Source: JAGVPT01 sp963717445 (GTDB lineage: Bacteria > Bacteroidota > Ignavibacteria > UBA10030 > UBA8401). Taken from it: a stretch of 64,000 nucleotides of DNA. The notes beneath the pieces are model-generated. The model saw only the letters and a list, made by a program, of their open reading frames with translations, made no database searches and was not told where the DNA came from. Where the stretch lies: assembly GCA_963717445.1 (NCBI GenBank), contig OY970334.1:3410001-3474000 (forward strand). The letters are read 5' to 3'. Positions 9,289-18,847 of this stretch are shown here, in pieces (the stretch's first letter is position 1; every line of letters begins with the position of its first letter). Position numbers and translations under genes: made by a program.

Positions 9289-9428
9289 GGTAGTGTCCTA
9301 ATTTGCTCCCCAAGTCATGGTGAGCAAAGTCGAACCATGACAAACGGCTGAAAAATCCTTCGACGCGCTTCGCTTGCTCAGGATGACTTTTTAGCATTTT
9401 CTTTCAAAAAAGCAAATTAGGACACTAC
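9289..9428. mobile_element. MITE-like element with 18-bp terminal inverted repeats and 9-bp target duplication
   Basis: A 140-base segment is bounded by perfect inverted repeats: GTAGTGTCCTAATTTGCT at 9290-9307 and its complement at 9411-9428. The nine bases TGCATTTCT occur directly on both sides (9280-9288 and 9429-9437), the expected footprint of a transposition event. Inside are two palindromic modules, GTCATGGT/ACCATGAC (9314-9321 and 9334-9341) and an ATCCT...AGGAT module (about 9356-9385). There is no open frame, so it would need a transposase in trans. Outside the element the ddl-methyltransferase gap (9228-9577) shows nothing recognisable. Confidence 0.75.
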
Positions 9429-9577
9429 TGCATTTCTATTTCTTCCTTTTTTGCACAGCTCAATTCCTTGGCACCCCGACTTGCCCAAAAGGAATGTGAG
9501 TGGAAGTTGGGTCTTGATATTGTGAAACTTTGGCTAAAAAAAGTAGAAAAAGTCCTCCATAACTATTGACTCATTTC

Positions 9578-10843
9578 TCAGCTTTTCTCTAGGCTCACTA
9601 TAATCTCCACTTCACTTGTCCCTGGAAACATATCAAACGGGACCGCCCGAACGATATTATATCCGGCGCTCTTCCATCGTTCCAATTCTGCCGGCATAAG
9701 GTCGATATTACAAAAGATGTGAAGCACGCGCTGCACTTTTTTTGCCGCTATGATTTCTATAACCCCCCGTTTGGTTCCGTTGCGTGGTGGGTCGAGAATG
9801 ACTTTGTCGATTACTTTTTGAGATAAGAAAATGCGTTCGAGGCTTTCTTCATTAATATCGCTTTCGATGTATTTGCAGTTTGAGATTTTTAATCGTTGCG
9901 CATTGTTCTTCGCATCCCGGACCGAATCCCCGGAGAGCTCGATGCCGGTCGCGCTCTTTATGAATTCCGCCACACTCAGGGAAAAGAGACCATAGCCGCA
10001 ATAGAGATCGAGGAGACGGTCTTGCGCATGTAACTCCAGAAGCTCCTTTATTGTTTTAACGAACAGTTCGGCGATGGAGAGGTTTGTCTGCGAAAACGAA
10101 AGAGGAGAAAAGAGAAAGTTTTTTGTCCCGACCTTTTGGAAAATCTCACCCTTCCCAAAAATCTTCTGCAACTGAAGTTTCTGGTTTTTCTGATGCTGCG
10201 GCAAGTAGTATCGCGACCGTTTCTCATCGACAATGACGAACACCCCTATGACGTTTTTTACCGCGCCGGTCAGATGTTTCGAGAGTCGATTGATGAATTG
10301 CCGCATGCCGGTATCAAACGCCGCCAGGTTGAAAATAACCGTGAACTCGTTGTAATTTCCTTTCACGATAACATAATTCATAGCCTGCGCCGCGTCGTTG
10401 AATTCCCTTTTATTCACATAGGCCTGAATGCAATTGTAGATCTTTGAGTGGGTTTCCGGTTCAATCATGCACAGGTTTACCTGCACGGGATTCATTCCTT
10501 CCGAATCCTCTTCCGTTCCTATCAATCCCAAGTGCACAGCCCCGCCTGCAGAAAAGGCCTTCCTCTTTGTGACGATCCTATAATTTCGCTCAAACGGAGA
10601 AGCAACCAGCGGGTCGAGTACTTTGTCGAAGCCCCGGATTTTCCAAAATTCTTGTAAGACCGCATTCTTTATTTTGAATTCAACGTCGTAATTGATTTTA
10701 TGAGCCGCACACAGAGTGCACATCTTTCCTGAAAGGCTCTGGCATTCTCCTCGTTTCAACTGCCGTTGAGCCAGCGGTAAGATAGCTTTTGAGAGGAGTT
10801 CTCCGAAACTAGGGTTGGAATCGTAAGCGGTTTCGATGGTCAT
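9578..10843 (-). CDS. TrmA/RlmD-family SAM-dependent RNA uracil-C5 methyltransferase
   Basis: This 421-residue protein has a C-terminal SAM-binding domain with LLDLYCGYGLFSLSVAEF, DPPRNGTKRG and the FCN motif. The cysteine of FCN corresponds to the nucleophile of SCNP in TrmA and RlmD. The tail GYNIVRAVPFDMFPGTSEVE matches the family end, with the catalytic glutamate in SEVE where most members have HVE. There is no obvious N-terminal TRAM domain. Instead three cysteines cluster near residue 35 (ECQSLSGKMCTLC), reminiscent of the iron-sulfur cysteines of RlmD. Whether the target is tRNA or 23S rRNA is open. It is the only minus-strand gene in this part. Confidence 0.85.
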   Translation of the reverse strand: MTIETAYDSNPSFGELLSKAILPLAQRQLKRGECQSLSGKMCTLCAAHKINYDVEFKIKNAVLQEFWKIRGFDKVLDPLVASPFERNYRIVTKRKAFSAGGAVHLGLIGTEEDSEGMNPVQVNLCMIEPETHSKIYNCIQAYVNKREFNDAAQAMNYVIVKGNYNEFTVIFNLAAFDTGMRQFINRLSKHLTGAVKNVIGVFVIVDEKRSRYYLPQHQKNQKLQLQKIFGKGEIFQKVGTKNFLFSPLSFSQTNLSIAELFVKTIKELLELHAQDRLLDLYCGYGLFSLSVAEFIKSATGIELSGDSVRDAKNNAQRLKISNCKYIESDINEESLERIFLSQKVIDKVILDPPRNGTKRGVIEIIAAKKVQRVLHIFCNIDLMPAELERWKSAGYNIVRAVPFDMFPGTSEVEIIVSLEKS

Positions 10844-10934
10844 AGAGAGAAAGTAGGGAATAACGACTGCAGAATCAATCCGGATGTATTTTCATGCTTT
10901 CAACTTACACCAATTCTTGCTACATTTCTCCTTA

Positions 10935-11279
10935 ATGAGCGCTGATTTCTTACGAAGAATAAAAAAGAGGGCCGACGTTCGTCCTCTCTTCTCCCGGCTT
11001 TGGTCGAATAAAAAGCTCAGCACGATCCTTGCCGTGGCATTTGTCATTTTGTTGTACGTTTTGTTTAACAACCAAGGAGTTGTTCAGCGGATCAGACTTG
11101 AGAGAGAAAAGAAAGAGATGCTCCACAAAATCCAACAGGCGGAAGAGGAGCAAAAACAGCTCGAGGATCAATCGAAGGCGCTCGATGGCGATAAAAAAGC
11201 TGTAGAAAAAGTTGCCCGAGAAAAATACGGCATGGTGCGGGAAGGCGAAAAGGTTTACCGTGTGGCGCCGAAAAAGTAG
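10935..11279 (+). CDS. DivIC/FtsB-like septum formation initiator protein
   Basis: This 114-residue protein has the FtsB/DivIC layout: a short basic cytoplasmic segment, one transmembrane helix (STILAVAFVILLYVLFNN), a coiled coil rich in E, K and Q, and an end with VARBEKYGMVREGE-like sequence where the family has ekiARekygmvkpgE. The frame continues upstream to 10884, but the ATG at 10935 gives the expected short N terminus. It would act at the division septum with FtsL-type partners. RarA follows after 46 bases. Confidence 0.85.
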   Translation: MSADFLRRIKKRADVRPLFSRLWSNKKLSTILAVAFVILLYVLFNNQGVVQRIRLEREKKEMLHKIQQAEEEQKQLEDQSKALDGDKKAVEKVAREKYGMVREGEKVYRVAPKK

Positions 11280-11325
11280 AAGACGGAGATTTCTCTACTC
11301 TAAAATGTCAAGCTTCTAAAGTTTT

Positions 11326-12651
11326 ATGGAACTGTTCGAATATACTAAACCTCCGTTGAAGCAAAGTGTAAACGCACCTCTTGCAGAACGCGTCCGTCCG
11401 AAAACGCTTGATGAGTTTGTCGGCCAGGCACATCTGCTCGGTGAGGGGAAGCCGCTTCGCTTGATGATACAGAACGACGAACTTCGTTCAATTATTTTGT
11501 GGGGGCCGCCGGGAATAGGGAAGACGACACTGGCGCGCATTGTTGCGAATCACACGCACGCGGAATTTTTCTCGCTGAACGCCGTTGCGTCGGGGGTCAA
11601 AGATGTCCGTGACGTGATCGCGAAAGCTGAAAAGCTGCAAAAGCAGCTTGGGAAAAAAACGGTGTTGTTCATCGATGAGATTCATCGTTTCAACAAAGCC
11701 CAGCAGGATGCGCTGCTCCACTCGGTTGAAGACGGGGTCATTATACTTATCGGCGCGACAACCGAAAACCCCTCGTTCGAAGTGATCTCGCCGCTTCTCT
11801 CGCGGGCGCGTGTCTACGTGCTCGAGCCGCTGGGACAGCGTGAACTTGAAAAAATTCTCGACCACGCATTGACGTCGGATTCCATCATCACAAAAGAAAA
11901 CGTAGAGATTTCGGAGAAGGATTTCCTTTTTCTTCTCTCCGGCGGCGATGCGCGGATGATGCTGAACGGACTCGAAAGTGCGTTTTATTTCGTGAAGCCC
12001 GATTCTAACAATGTCAGAAAAATTTCCAAACAAGTACTCGAAGATGCCTTTCAACGTAAATATACGATCTACGATAAGAAAGGGGAACAACATTATGACA
12101 CAATTTCTGCATTTATCAAAAGCATGAGGGGCTGCGACCCCGACGCTGCAATTTACTGGATGGCGCGAATGCTCGACGGCGGTGAAGACCCGAAGTTTAT
12201 TGCACGGAGGATGATTGTGCTAGCTTCGGAAGATATCGGCAACGCGGACCCTTTCGCCTCGGTTGTTGCGACGAATTGTTTCACGGCAGTCGATTATGTC
12301 GGCATGCCGGAAGCGAGGATTATCTTATCTCAGGCAGCGGCATATCTTGCCTCGGCTCCGAAAAGCAACGCCTCGTATGTCGCAATTAGCGAGGCCCTGG
12401 CGGACGTCAAATCGCTTCCAAACCTCCCTGTGCCGCTCCACCTCCGCAATGCTCCCACAAACCTGATGAAGGAACTCGGTTACGGAGGCGAATACAAATA
12501 CGGCCATAATTTTGAAAATCATTTCGTCGAGCAACAATATCTTCCGGATAACCTTAAAGATAAATTATATTACCGTCCCACAGAAAACGGGGAGGAAAAA
12601 TCTATGAAAGAAAGATTGGAATCATGGTGGAAGAAGAAAAGAGGGAAGTAA
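11326..12651 (+). CDS. rarA: replication-associated recombination protein A (AAA ATPase)
   Basis: This 441-residue AAA+ ATPase of the RarA/MgsA/WRNIP1 family acts at stalled replication forks. It shows the N-terminal PLAERVRPKTLDEFVGQ, Walker A GPPGIGKTT, Walker B LFIDEIHRFNKAQQD, sensor 1 in GATTENPSF and the arginine-finger region LLSRARVY. The C-terminal tetramerisation part includes GCDPDAAIYWMARML and ends in a short basic tail. The length is normal. The gene ends 23 bases before a MITE-like element. Confidence 0.95.
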   Translation: MELFEYTKPPLKQSVNAPLAERVRPKTLDEFVGQAHLLGEGKPLRLMIQNDELRSIILWGPPGIGKTTLARIVANHTHAEFFSLNAVASGVKDVRDVIAKAEKLQKQLGKKTVLFIDEIHRFNKAQQDALLHSVEDGVIILIGATTENPSFEVISPLLSRARVYVLEPLGQRELEKILDHALTSDSIITKENVEISEKDFLFLLSGGDARMMLNGLESAFYFVKPDSNNVRKISKQVLEDAFQRKYTIYDKKGEQHYDTISAFIKSMRGCDPDAAIYWMARMLDGGEDPKFIARRMIVLASEDIGNADPFASVVATNCFTAVDYVGMPEARIILSQAAAYLASAPKSNASYVAISEALADVKSLPNLPVPLHLRNAPTNLMKELGYGGEYKYGHNFENHFVEQQYLPDNLKDKLYYRPTENGEEKSMKERLESWWKKKRGK

Positions 12652-12673
12652 GCAGTATGATATAAGTAGTAAG

Positions 12674-12890
12674 TAGAAGCTATCTCAAAAACGCTTGATT
12701 ATGTCCTTCTGAAGGAATACTGACAGATCATTGTCATTCTGAATCCCGTCGCTTTTCAGACGGGGTGAAGAATCCATGACAATGACATACCTTGACTCTA
12801 CTAGGCTTCCATGTCATGGATGCTTCGCTCCGCTCAGCATGACATTTACGGCTGCTTTCTGCATGAAAACCATTTTTGAGATGGCTTCTA
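12674..12890. mobile_element. MITE-like element with TA-bounded terminal inverted repeats
   Basis: A 217-base segment begins with TAGAAGCTATCTCAAAAA (12674-12691) and ends with the complement of TAGAAGCCATCTCAAAAA (12873-12890), one mismatch in 18. Both ends carry TA, as expected for a Tc1/mariner or IS630-type insertion that duplicates TA. Inside are hairpins ATCCCGTC/GACGGGGT and ATGCT/AGCAT within a pair of oppositely oriented GTCAT...GATCC-type repeats. No coding frame is present. The rest of the 12652-12980 gap holds only a short direct repeat. Confidence 0.65.
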
Positions 12891-12923
12891 GTAATCAGTA
12901 AGCATATTTATTAAACACAATGA

Positions 12924-12978
12924 ACTAAGGACGCGCAAACTAAACTACGCACTACAGACTAAGGACTGCAAACTAAAA
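12924..12978. repeat. imperfect direct repeat upstream of the ROK kinase
   Basis: ACTAAGGACGCGCAAACTAA at 12924-12943 recurs as ACTAAGGACTGCAAACTAA at 12958-12976, so the two copies are 34 bases apart. The second copy ends at the ATG of the kinase gene. The significance is unknown. Confidence 0.4.
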
Positions 12979-12980
12979 AA

Positions 12981-13934
12981 ATGCCTCAATTAGATTATGC
13001 TGTCGGCGTCGATTTGGGCGGCACCACAATAAAGACAGGGGTAGTAAGTTCCGAAGGGAAAATTATTGCTCGATCTAAGTTTCCCACGCTCGGAGAACAA
13101 GGGCCGAAAGCCGTTATCTCGCAAATTCGTAAATCGATTGAAGGAGTATTGGTTAGCGCAAAGGGAAAAAATCTCCTCGGCATCGGCATCGGTTCCCCGG
13201 GGATCGTTGATGATGAAGGGGGAATAGTGAAAGACCCTCCAAATTTTGCCGATTGGCATAACGTTTCTTTGGGGAATGCAATCACAAAAATTTTCAGGCT
13301 CAAGGTAAAAGTGGAGAACGATGCAAATGTGGCAGCTATTGCTGAAGCGAGGTTTGGTGCAGGGAAACGGCATCCGAGTTTCCTTTTCGTGATCTGGGGA
13401 ACGGGAGTTGGCGGCGGGATTATTCTGAATGGCAGCATCTACCGCGGTCCGTTCGGCGGGGCGGGTGAAATCGGGCATGTCTGTATAGACTATAACGGAT
13501 TACAATGCAACTGCGGAGCAAAAGGTTGCGTAGAAGCGTATGTTGGCCAGAAGTATCTTTCGCATCGCACTGTTGACCGGCTGAAGAATTATCCGGGCTC
13601 CGCAATTCTGAAGCTTGCCGGTGGAGATTCCTCAAAGGTCGAGCCGAAATATATTTCGCAAGCTGCTCTCAATGGCGACAAGCTTGCGCGTGAAATTTTC
13701 ATCGAAGCCGGGACACTTCTCGGCGTGGCTCTCGGCTCTGTCTTGAATACCGTTGATTTGCGGGTGATCATCATCGGCGGGGGAATTTCTGCCGCAGGTG
13801 ATTTTGTTTTCCATGCGATCAAAAAATCTGTACAGTCGCATGTCATGAAGCCGATGCGCGAAGACATCACCGTGCTTCCGGCAAGGCTGGGAAATTCTGC
13901 CGGAATTCTCGGCGCGGCGGGCCTCGTTCTGTAA
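12981..13934 (+). CDS. glk: ROK family sugar kinase, probable glucokinase
   Basis: This 317-residue protein has GVDLGGTTIKTGVV at the N terminus (ATP site), the sugar-binding ENDANVAAIAEARFG, GTGVGGGIILNGSIYRG, and GEIGHVCIDYNG with the ROK zinc motif CNCGAKGCVEAYV. These are the ROK hallmarks, and the ExGH glutamate and histidine are present. Glucokinase is the commonest activity of this subgroup, but N-acetyl sugars or mannose cannot be excluded. The gene is preceded by a direct repeat and followed after 25 bases by the LptD-like frame. Confidence 0.88.
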   Translation: MPQLDYAVGVDLGGTTIKTGVVSSEGKIIARSKFPTLGEQGPKAVISQIRKSIEGVLVSAKGKNLLGIGIGSPGIVDDEGGIVKDPPNFADWHNVSLGNAITKIFRLKVKVENDANVAAIAEARFGAGKRHPSFLFVIWGTGVGGGIILNGSIYRGPFGGAGEIGHVCIDYNGLQCNCGAKGCVEAYVGQKYLSHRTVDRLKNYPGSAILKLAGGDSSKVEPKYISQAALNGDKLAREIFIEAGTLLGVALGSVLNTVDLRVIIIGGGISAAGDFVFHAIKKSVQSHVMKPMREDITVLPARLGNSAGILGAAGLVL

Positions 13935-13959
13935 TTACGGGATTGCACGATTAGCGGTA

Positions 13960-16627
13960 ATGATAAAAAAAAACCAATATCTTTCTATAATAATAACAGT
14001 CCTGCGATTTTATAGCTCACGCTTTTTATCCCTCCGATTTTTTTCAGGGCTTCTCCTTCTACAATTGTTGATTCTGCATTCATCGCACACTCAGCCTGCA
14101 GACTCTCTTGCCGCTGCTAAGGCCGATTCCGTCGCGCGGCAGGATACGACGAAGAAAAAGGCGTCCGGTATCGATACGAGCGTGGTCTATTCGGCGGTCG
14201 ATTCGATCGTTTATTCGTATCCGAAAAAAGTGATGCAGATGTACGGAAAAGGTGACGTCAAATACCGCACACTCGGACTAAAGTCGGAGCGCATCGACGT
14301 GAATTGGAACGACAATAATTTGGAATCGTACGGCGTGCTCGACTCTTCAAAAATCGGCAAGACCGATTCGTTAAAAAAATTATACAAGGGAACGCCGGTC
14401 ATGATTGACGGCGGAGAAACATACGAGGGATGGAAAATCGGCTACAACTTCAAGTCGCAAAAAGGGCTCATCACGCTCGGAGAAACGGACATGGACCAGA
14501 GCTACTATCACGGCGAGCAGATCAAGAAAGTCGACAAGAACATGCTGTTTATCGCCAACGGAATTTTTACGTCATGCGACCTCGATCACCCGCACTACTT
14601 TTTTTTTAGCCCTCGAATGAGGGTAACGCTCCAGGATAAAATTGTTGCCGAGCCGATTTATCTTTACGTCGCAGACGTTCCGGTGTTCGTGCTGCCGTTC
14701 GGAGTCTTTCCGAGTCAGGGGGGACGCCGCTCCGGCATTATTGCTCCAACGTATGGGGAAGATGCGCTTCGCGGAAAGTATATTAGTCATCTTGGCTATT
14801 ACGATGCGATCAGCGATTACACCGATTTGGCCGTTGCCGGCGATTGGTACCCTGAAGGGGGTTGGGCGGCCTATTCAGATTTTCGTTATGCAAAGAGGTA
14901 CGATTTCACCGGCTCGTTGTCGGGAAATTACTCCCGTCTTATTATCGGCGAACCGAATGACCTGAACCGCCAGGATCAATCAAATTATCGTGTAAATCTC
15001 ACACACAGCCAGGAATTCGATCCCACGACACGGCTCGAACGTCAATTTCACGTTTGCAAGTAATAATTCCTACCAAACGAGCAACAATTATGACGACTAC
15101 CTGCAACAGCAAATTTATTCCAACGCGACTCTGAACAAATCGTGGGAAGGGACGAACAACAGCATGAGTCTCAATGTTTCGAGGACACAAGATTTGATTC
15201 TTGGGAGCATAACGTCAACAATCCCAACGATCAATTTTACCCATTCGCAAAGTTACCCTTTCCGGAGTGAAATAAAATCGAGGGGTTTATCGGATGTTTC
15301 CGGATCGGATTATGCATGGTACGAATTGATCGGCCTCGGTTACAGCGGTCAATTTATGAATGAGGATAACAAAACCGCAACGACAGACACGGTGACGTAT
15401 CCGGGCGGATTCGTCCACTATAATCGGCTAGGGGTTTCGCACAGCTTTACTCTGAATGCCTCTCCCAAAGCCGGTTACTTCACCATTTCACCATCCTTCA
15501 ATTACAACGAGCGGTGGTATGATAAAAGCGTCACTGTCGACAGCGTAAATCGCGCCACGGACGGTCCGGTATTAAAGGATGTTAACGGTTTTGAAGCCGT
15601 GCGGTTTTTTAATATGGGCGTTTCGGCTTCCACCAAATTGTACGGAATGTTTCAACCGCCGATCCCAGGCATCGCCGGTTTCCGTCATACGATAACGCCG
15701 AGCATTTCGTACAATTATCAGCCCGATTTTTCCAAACCGGGGTGGGGTTATTACGGAACATACAGGGACACGCTGGGCAGACAAATTTCGTATGACCGAT
15801 TTCAAAAAGAAGTCTACGGCGGTGCCCCCGCGGGCGAATCGCAGGCGATCGGCCTCAATGTTGGCAATTTATTTGAGATGAAAACCGAAGACAAGGATTC
15901 GGTCAACAAAGGAAGCAAATACCAATTAATGAACCTCGGGGCGTCGATGTCATACAATTTTGCCGCTGACCAGTTTAAATTGTCGGACCTTGCGCTAAAC
16001 TATCGCACCAACGTCGGCCAATATCTCGGCATCAGCGGCAGCAATAATTACCGATTTTATGATTACAATACTCAACTTAACGAGCGCGTGAATAAATTAT
16101 TGATTGATGAAGGCAAAGGCCTCGCCGAACTGACGGACTTCACTATTAGTCTTTCGACTTCATTGAAGGGCGAAAAGAAAAAAGGGGGAGCCGATATTCA
16201 TCCGATAGACACAACCGCAAATACTCTAGCTCAGCCGGGCGCATTTCAGCAAAACGATTTCCATGGAATGTATAACGAAGAGCTGCCCGATTTCAGTATC
16301 CCGTGGAATCTCGGTTTAACTTTCAACTTCGCCCAGAATCAGGAAAATCCTGCCGCAAAAAGCCGATCGGCAAATTTCAATGCGAACCTCGGTTTTAATT
16401 TGACAGATAATTGGAAATTTTCTGCTACGGGAAGTTACGACGTTATTAACCGCCAAGTTGCAGCGCCGCGAATCACCATCGACCGGGACCTTCATTGTTG
16501 GACGATGAATTTTAGCTGGGTCCCCAGCGGCGCGCTCCAAGGCTACCGGTTCGAGCTGAAACTAAAAGCTCCGCAGTTGCAAGATATCAAGCTAACGAAA
16601 CAGAGCATCAACAGCGGGTATGAATAA
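13960..16627 (+). pseudogene. LptD-like outer-membrane protein, frameshifted
   Basis: Two frames, 13960-15063 (367 aa) and 15164-16627 (487 aa), are parts of one protein of about 890 residues. The first has a signal peptide, an OstA-type segment (YGKGDVKYRTLGLKSERIDV) and the conserved LptD stretch VPVFVLPFGVFPSQGGRRSG. The second has alternating aromatic beta-barrel sequence to the end. The frame change is at 15037: dropping one G gives RLNVNFTFASNNSY and joins both parts with no stop between. LptD inserts lipopolysaccharide in the outer membrane and is usually essential, which makes a sequencing error the likelier cause. The protein shows an extended Thr/Ser/Lys linker after the signal peptide. 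Confidence 0.8.
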
Positions 16628-16720
16628 GAGTTAAGAGTTAAAAGTGAAAAGGTAAAAGTTTTGATCAATGATTCTTTGACCTATCACTTCTCACTTATAA
16701 CTTTTTATTGATGAAATGTC

Positions 16721-18847
16721 ATGGAATCGTCGAACAGCAAGCCAAACCGGCTCATCAACGAAAAAAGCCCGTACCTTCTCCAACATGCCTACAACCCCGT
16801 CGATTGGTACCCTTGGGGCGATGAAGCGTTCGAGGCGGCACGGCGGGATGGGAAGCCGATTTTTTTGTCAATCGGTTATTCCACATGCCATTGGTGCCAT
16901 GTGATGGAGCATGAGTCGTTTGAAGACGATTCGATTGCCGGAGTCATGAATAAATATTTCATCTGCATAAAAGTGGACCGTGAAGAACGTCCCGATGTTG
17001 ACAAAGTCTACATGAGCGCTGTGCAGGCAATGACCGGCAGCGGAGGCTGGCCGCTTTCGATTTTTCTTACCCACGAGTTAAAACCGTTTTACGGAGGAAC
17101 TTATTTCCCGCCGCAAGACGCGCATGGCCGCCCGGGATTTCCGACCGTATTGGAACGTATTCATCAAGTATGGGAAGAGGAACGCGCAAACGTTGTCGAA
17201 TCGGGAGACCGATTGATTGCGCTTCTTCAACGGGAGAAAGGTAACGCTCAAGGAGACTTTGCAATCGACGAATCGCTCATGAAAAAAACTTATCATCAAC
17301 TTGCCGCACAGTACGACCCAAAACACGGAGGGTTCGGCAACGGACCGAAATTTCCCCGGCCGGTGGTGTTGAATTTTCTTTTCCGGTATTATGCCGGTTC
17401 ACACGACGCCGAAGCGCTGAAGATGGCGATCACGACTCTTCAGGCGATGGCGCGGGGCGGCATGTACGACCATCTCGGCGGAGGCTTCCACCGCTATTCC
17501 GTCGACGATCAATGGCGGGTCCCTCATTTTGAAAAAATGCTGTACGACCAAGCGCAGATCGTCAATTCATATCTTGATGCATTCCAGATCACACACGACG
17601 ATTTTTATGCCCGCATCGCCCGCGAAACGCTAGACTACGTTCTGCGCGACATGACCGGGCCCGAGGGAGGCTTCTACTCTGCCGAGGACGCGGACAGCTT
17701 GGAACCGGGAAATCCATCGCATACTTCCGAAGGGGCATTTTATGTGTGGACAAAGAAAGAGATCGAGAATATTCTACAACCCGAAAGTGCAAGGATTTTC
17801 TGCCATCACTTCGGCATCGACGAATATGGTAACGCGCTTTCGGATCCTCATGGAGAATTTCAAGGGAAGAATATTTTGTTCACACCTTTCACCATCGACC
17901 AGACTGCAAAATTCTTTTCGATGGATGAAGCAAGCGTCAAATCATTGATCGGCAATGCGGCAGCGGCATTGTTTGCGGCCCGGTCTGGGCGCCCGAGGCC
18001 TCGGCGGGATGATAAGGTCATCACGGCGTGGAATGGCTTAATGATCAGCGCATTTGCGAAAGCCTCGCACATTTTGCAGGAACCTCGGTATGCTGAGGCG
18101 GCACGGCATGCCGCTCAATTTGTTGCCGCCGTACTCTACGATCCCCGGACAAAAACTCTCTACCGCCGTTATCGGGATGGCGAGACAAAGTTTGAAGCAC
18201 AGTTAGACGATTTTACTTTTTTTATTCAAGGGCTGATCGATCTTTATGAGGCGACATTCGATATTGAATGGCTCAAGCTCGCGTTGAATCTCCATGGAAT
18301 ACAGGTTGCCTTATTTTGGGATTCGTCGGAAGGCGGTTTTTTTGATTTTTCCGGTAAAGATAAATCTATTCTTCTCCGGACAAAGGAAATGTATGACGGC
18401 GCAGAGCCGGCTGGAAATTCTGCAGCGGTACTGAACCTGCTGCGGCTTTCGCAAATGACCGGGGACATTCTTCTGAAGAAGCAGACTGAAACCATCATGA
18501 AATATTTCAATGCAATGCTTCAACAAGCGCCGCACACGATGCCGCAGATGATGGTTGCCTTTGAATTCTTTCTCGGCGGCTCGAAACAAATTGTCGTCGC
18601 GGGGAATAGAAATTCACCCGACACGACCGCGATCCTGGATGAAATTGCGCGCCATTTTTTGCCGAACAAGATTATGCTGTTCGCTGACGGCGGAACCGGC
18701 CAAGATTTTCTCTCTGCGCGCTTACCTTTTATTGGATCAATCGCTCCTGAGGGGGGCGTTACTACTGCGTATATCTGCGAAAACTACACCTGTGAATTGC
18801 CGGTGCATGATGTCGCGAAATTAAGGGAGCTCCTTGACAGAAAATAA
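16721..18847 (+). CDS. YyaL-like protein: thioredoxin-fold DUF255 plus (alpha/alpha)6 barrel domain
   Basis: This 708-residue protein matches the bacterial counterparts of mammalian SPATA20. The N-terminal thioredoxin-like domain has SPYLLQHAYNPVDWYPW and STCHWCHVMEHESFED (a CxxC centre near residue 60), then REERPDVDKVYM and GWPLSIFLTHELKPFYGGTYFP. From about residue 200 there is a glycan-epimerase-like barrel with GGMYDHLGGGFHRYSVD and HFEKMLYDQAQI. The biochemical role is not established in the family, although redox or sugar-related activity is suspected. Length is normal. The gene stands alone between the LptD-like gene and the STAS gene. Confidence 0.92.
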   Translation: MESSNSKPNRLINEKSPYLLQHAYNPVDWYPWGDEAFEAARRDGKPIFLSIGYSTCHWCHVMEHESFEDDSIAGVMNKYFICIKVDREERPDVDKVYMSAVQAMTGSGGWPLSIFLTHELKPFYGGTYFPPQDAHGRPGFPTVLERIHQVWEEERANVVESGDRLIALLQREKGNAQGDFAIDESLMKKTYHQLAAQYDPKHGGFGNGPKFPRPVVLNFLFRYYAGSHDAEALKMAITTLQAMARGGMYDHLGGGFHRYSVDDQWRVPHFEKMLYDQAQIVNSYLDAFQITHDDFYARIARETLDYVLRDMTGPEGGFYSAEDADSLEPGNPSHTSEGAFYVWTKKEIENILQPESARIFCHHFGIDEYGNALSDPHGEFQGKNILFTPFTIDQTAKFFSMDEASVKSLIGNAAAALFAARSGRPRPRRDDKVITAWNGLMISAFAKASHILQEPRYAEAARHAAQFVAAVLYDPRTKTLYRRYRDGETKFEAQLDDFTFFIQGLIDLYEATFDIEWLKLALNLHGIQVALFWDSSEGGFFDFSGKDKSILLRTKEMYDGAEPAGNSAAVLNLLRLSQMTGDILLKKQTETIMKYFNAMLQQAPHTMPQMMVAFEFFLGGSKQIVVAGNRNSPDTTAILDEIARHFLPNKIMLFADGGTGQDFLSARLPFIGSIAPEGGVTTAYICENYTCELPVHDVAKLRELLDRK

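Noticed and set aside
13960..16627. Reading the two LptD-like frames as two separate genes
   Set aside because: The second frame lacks a signal peptide and ribosome binding site, and dropping one base joins them with continuous beta-barrel sequence.
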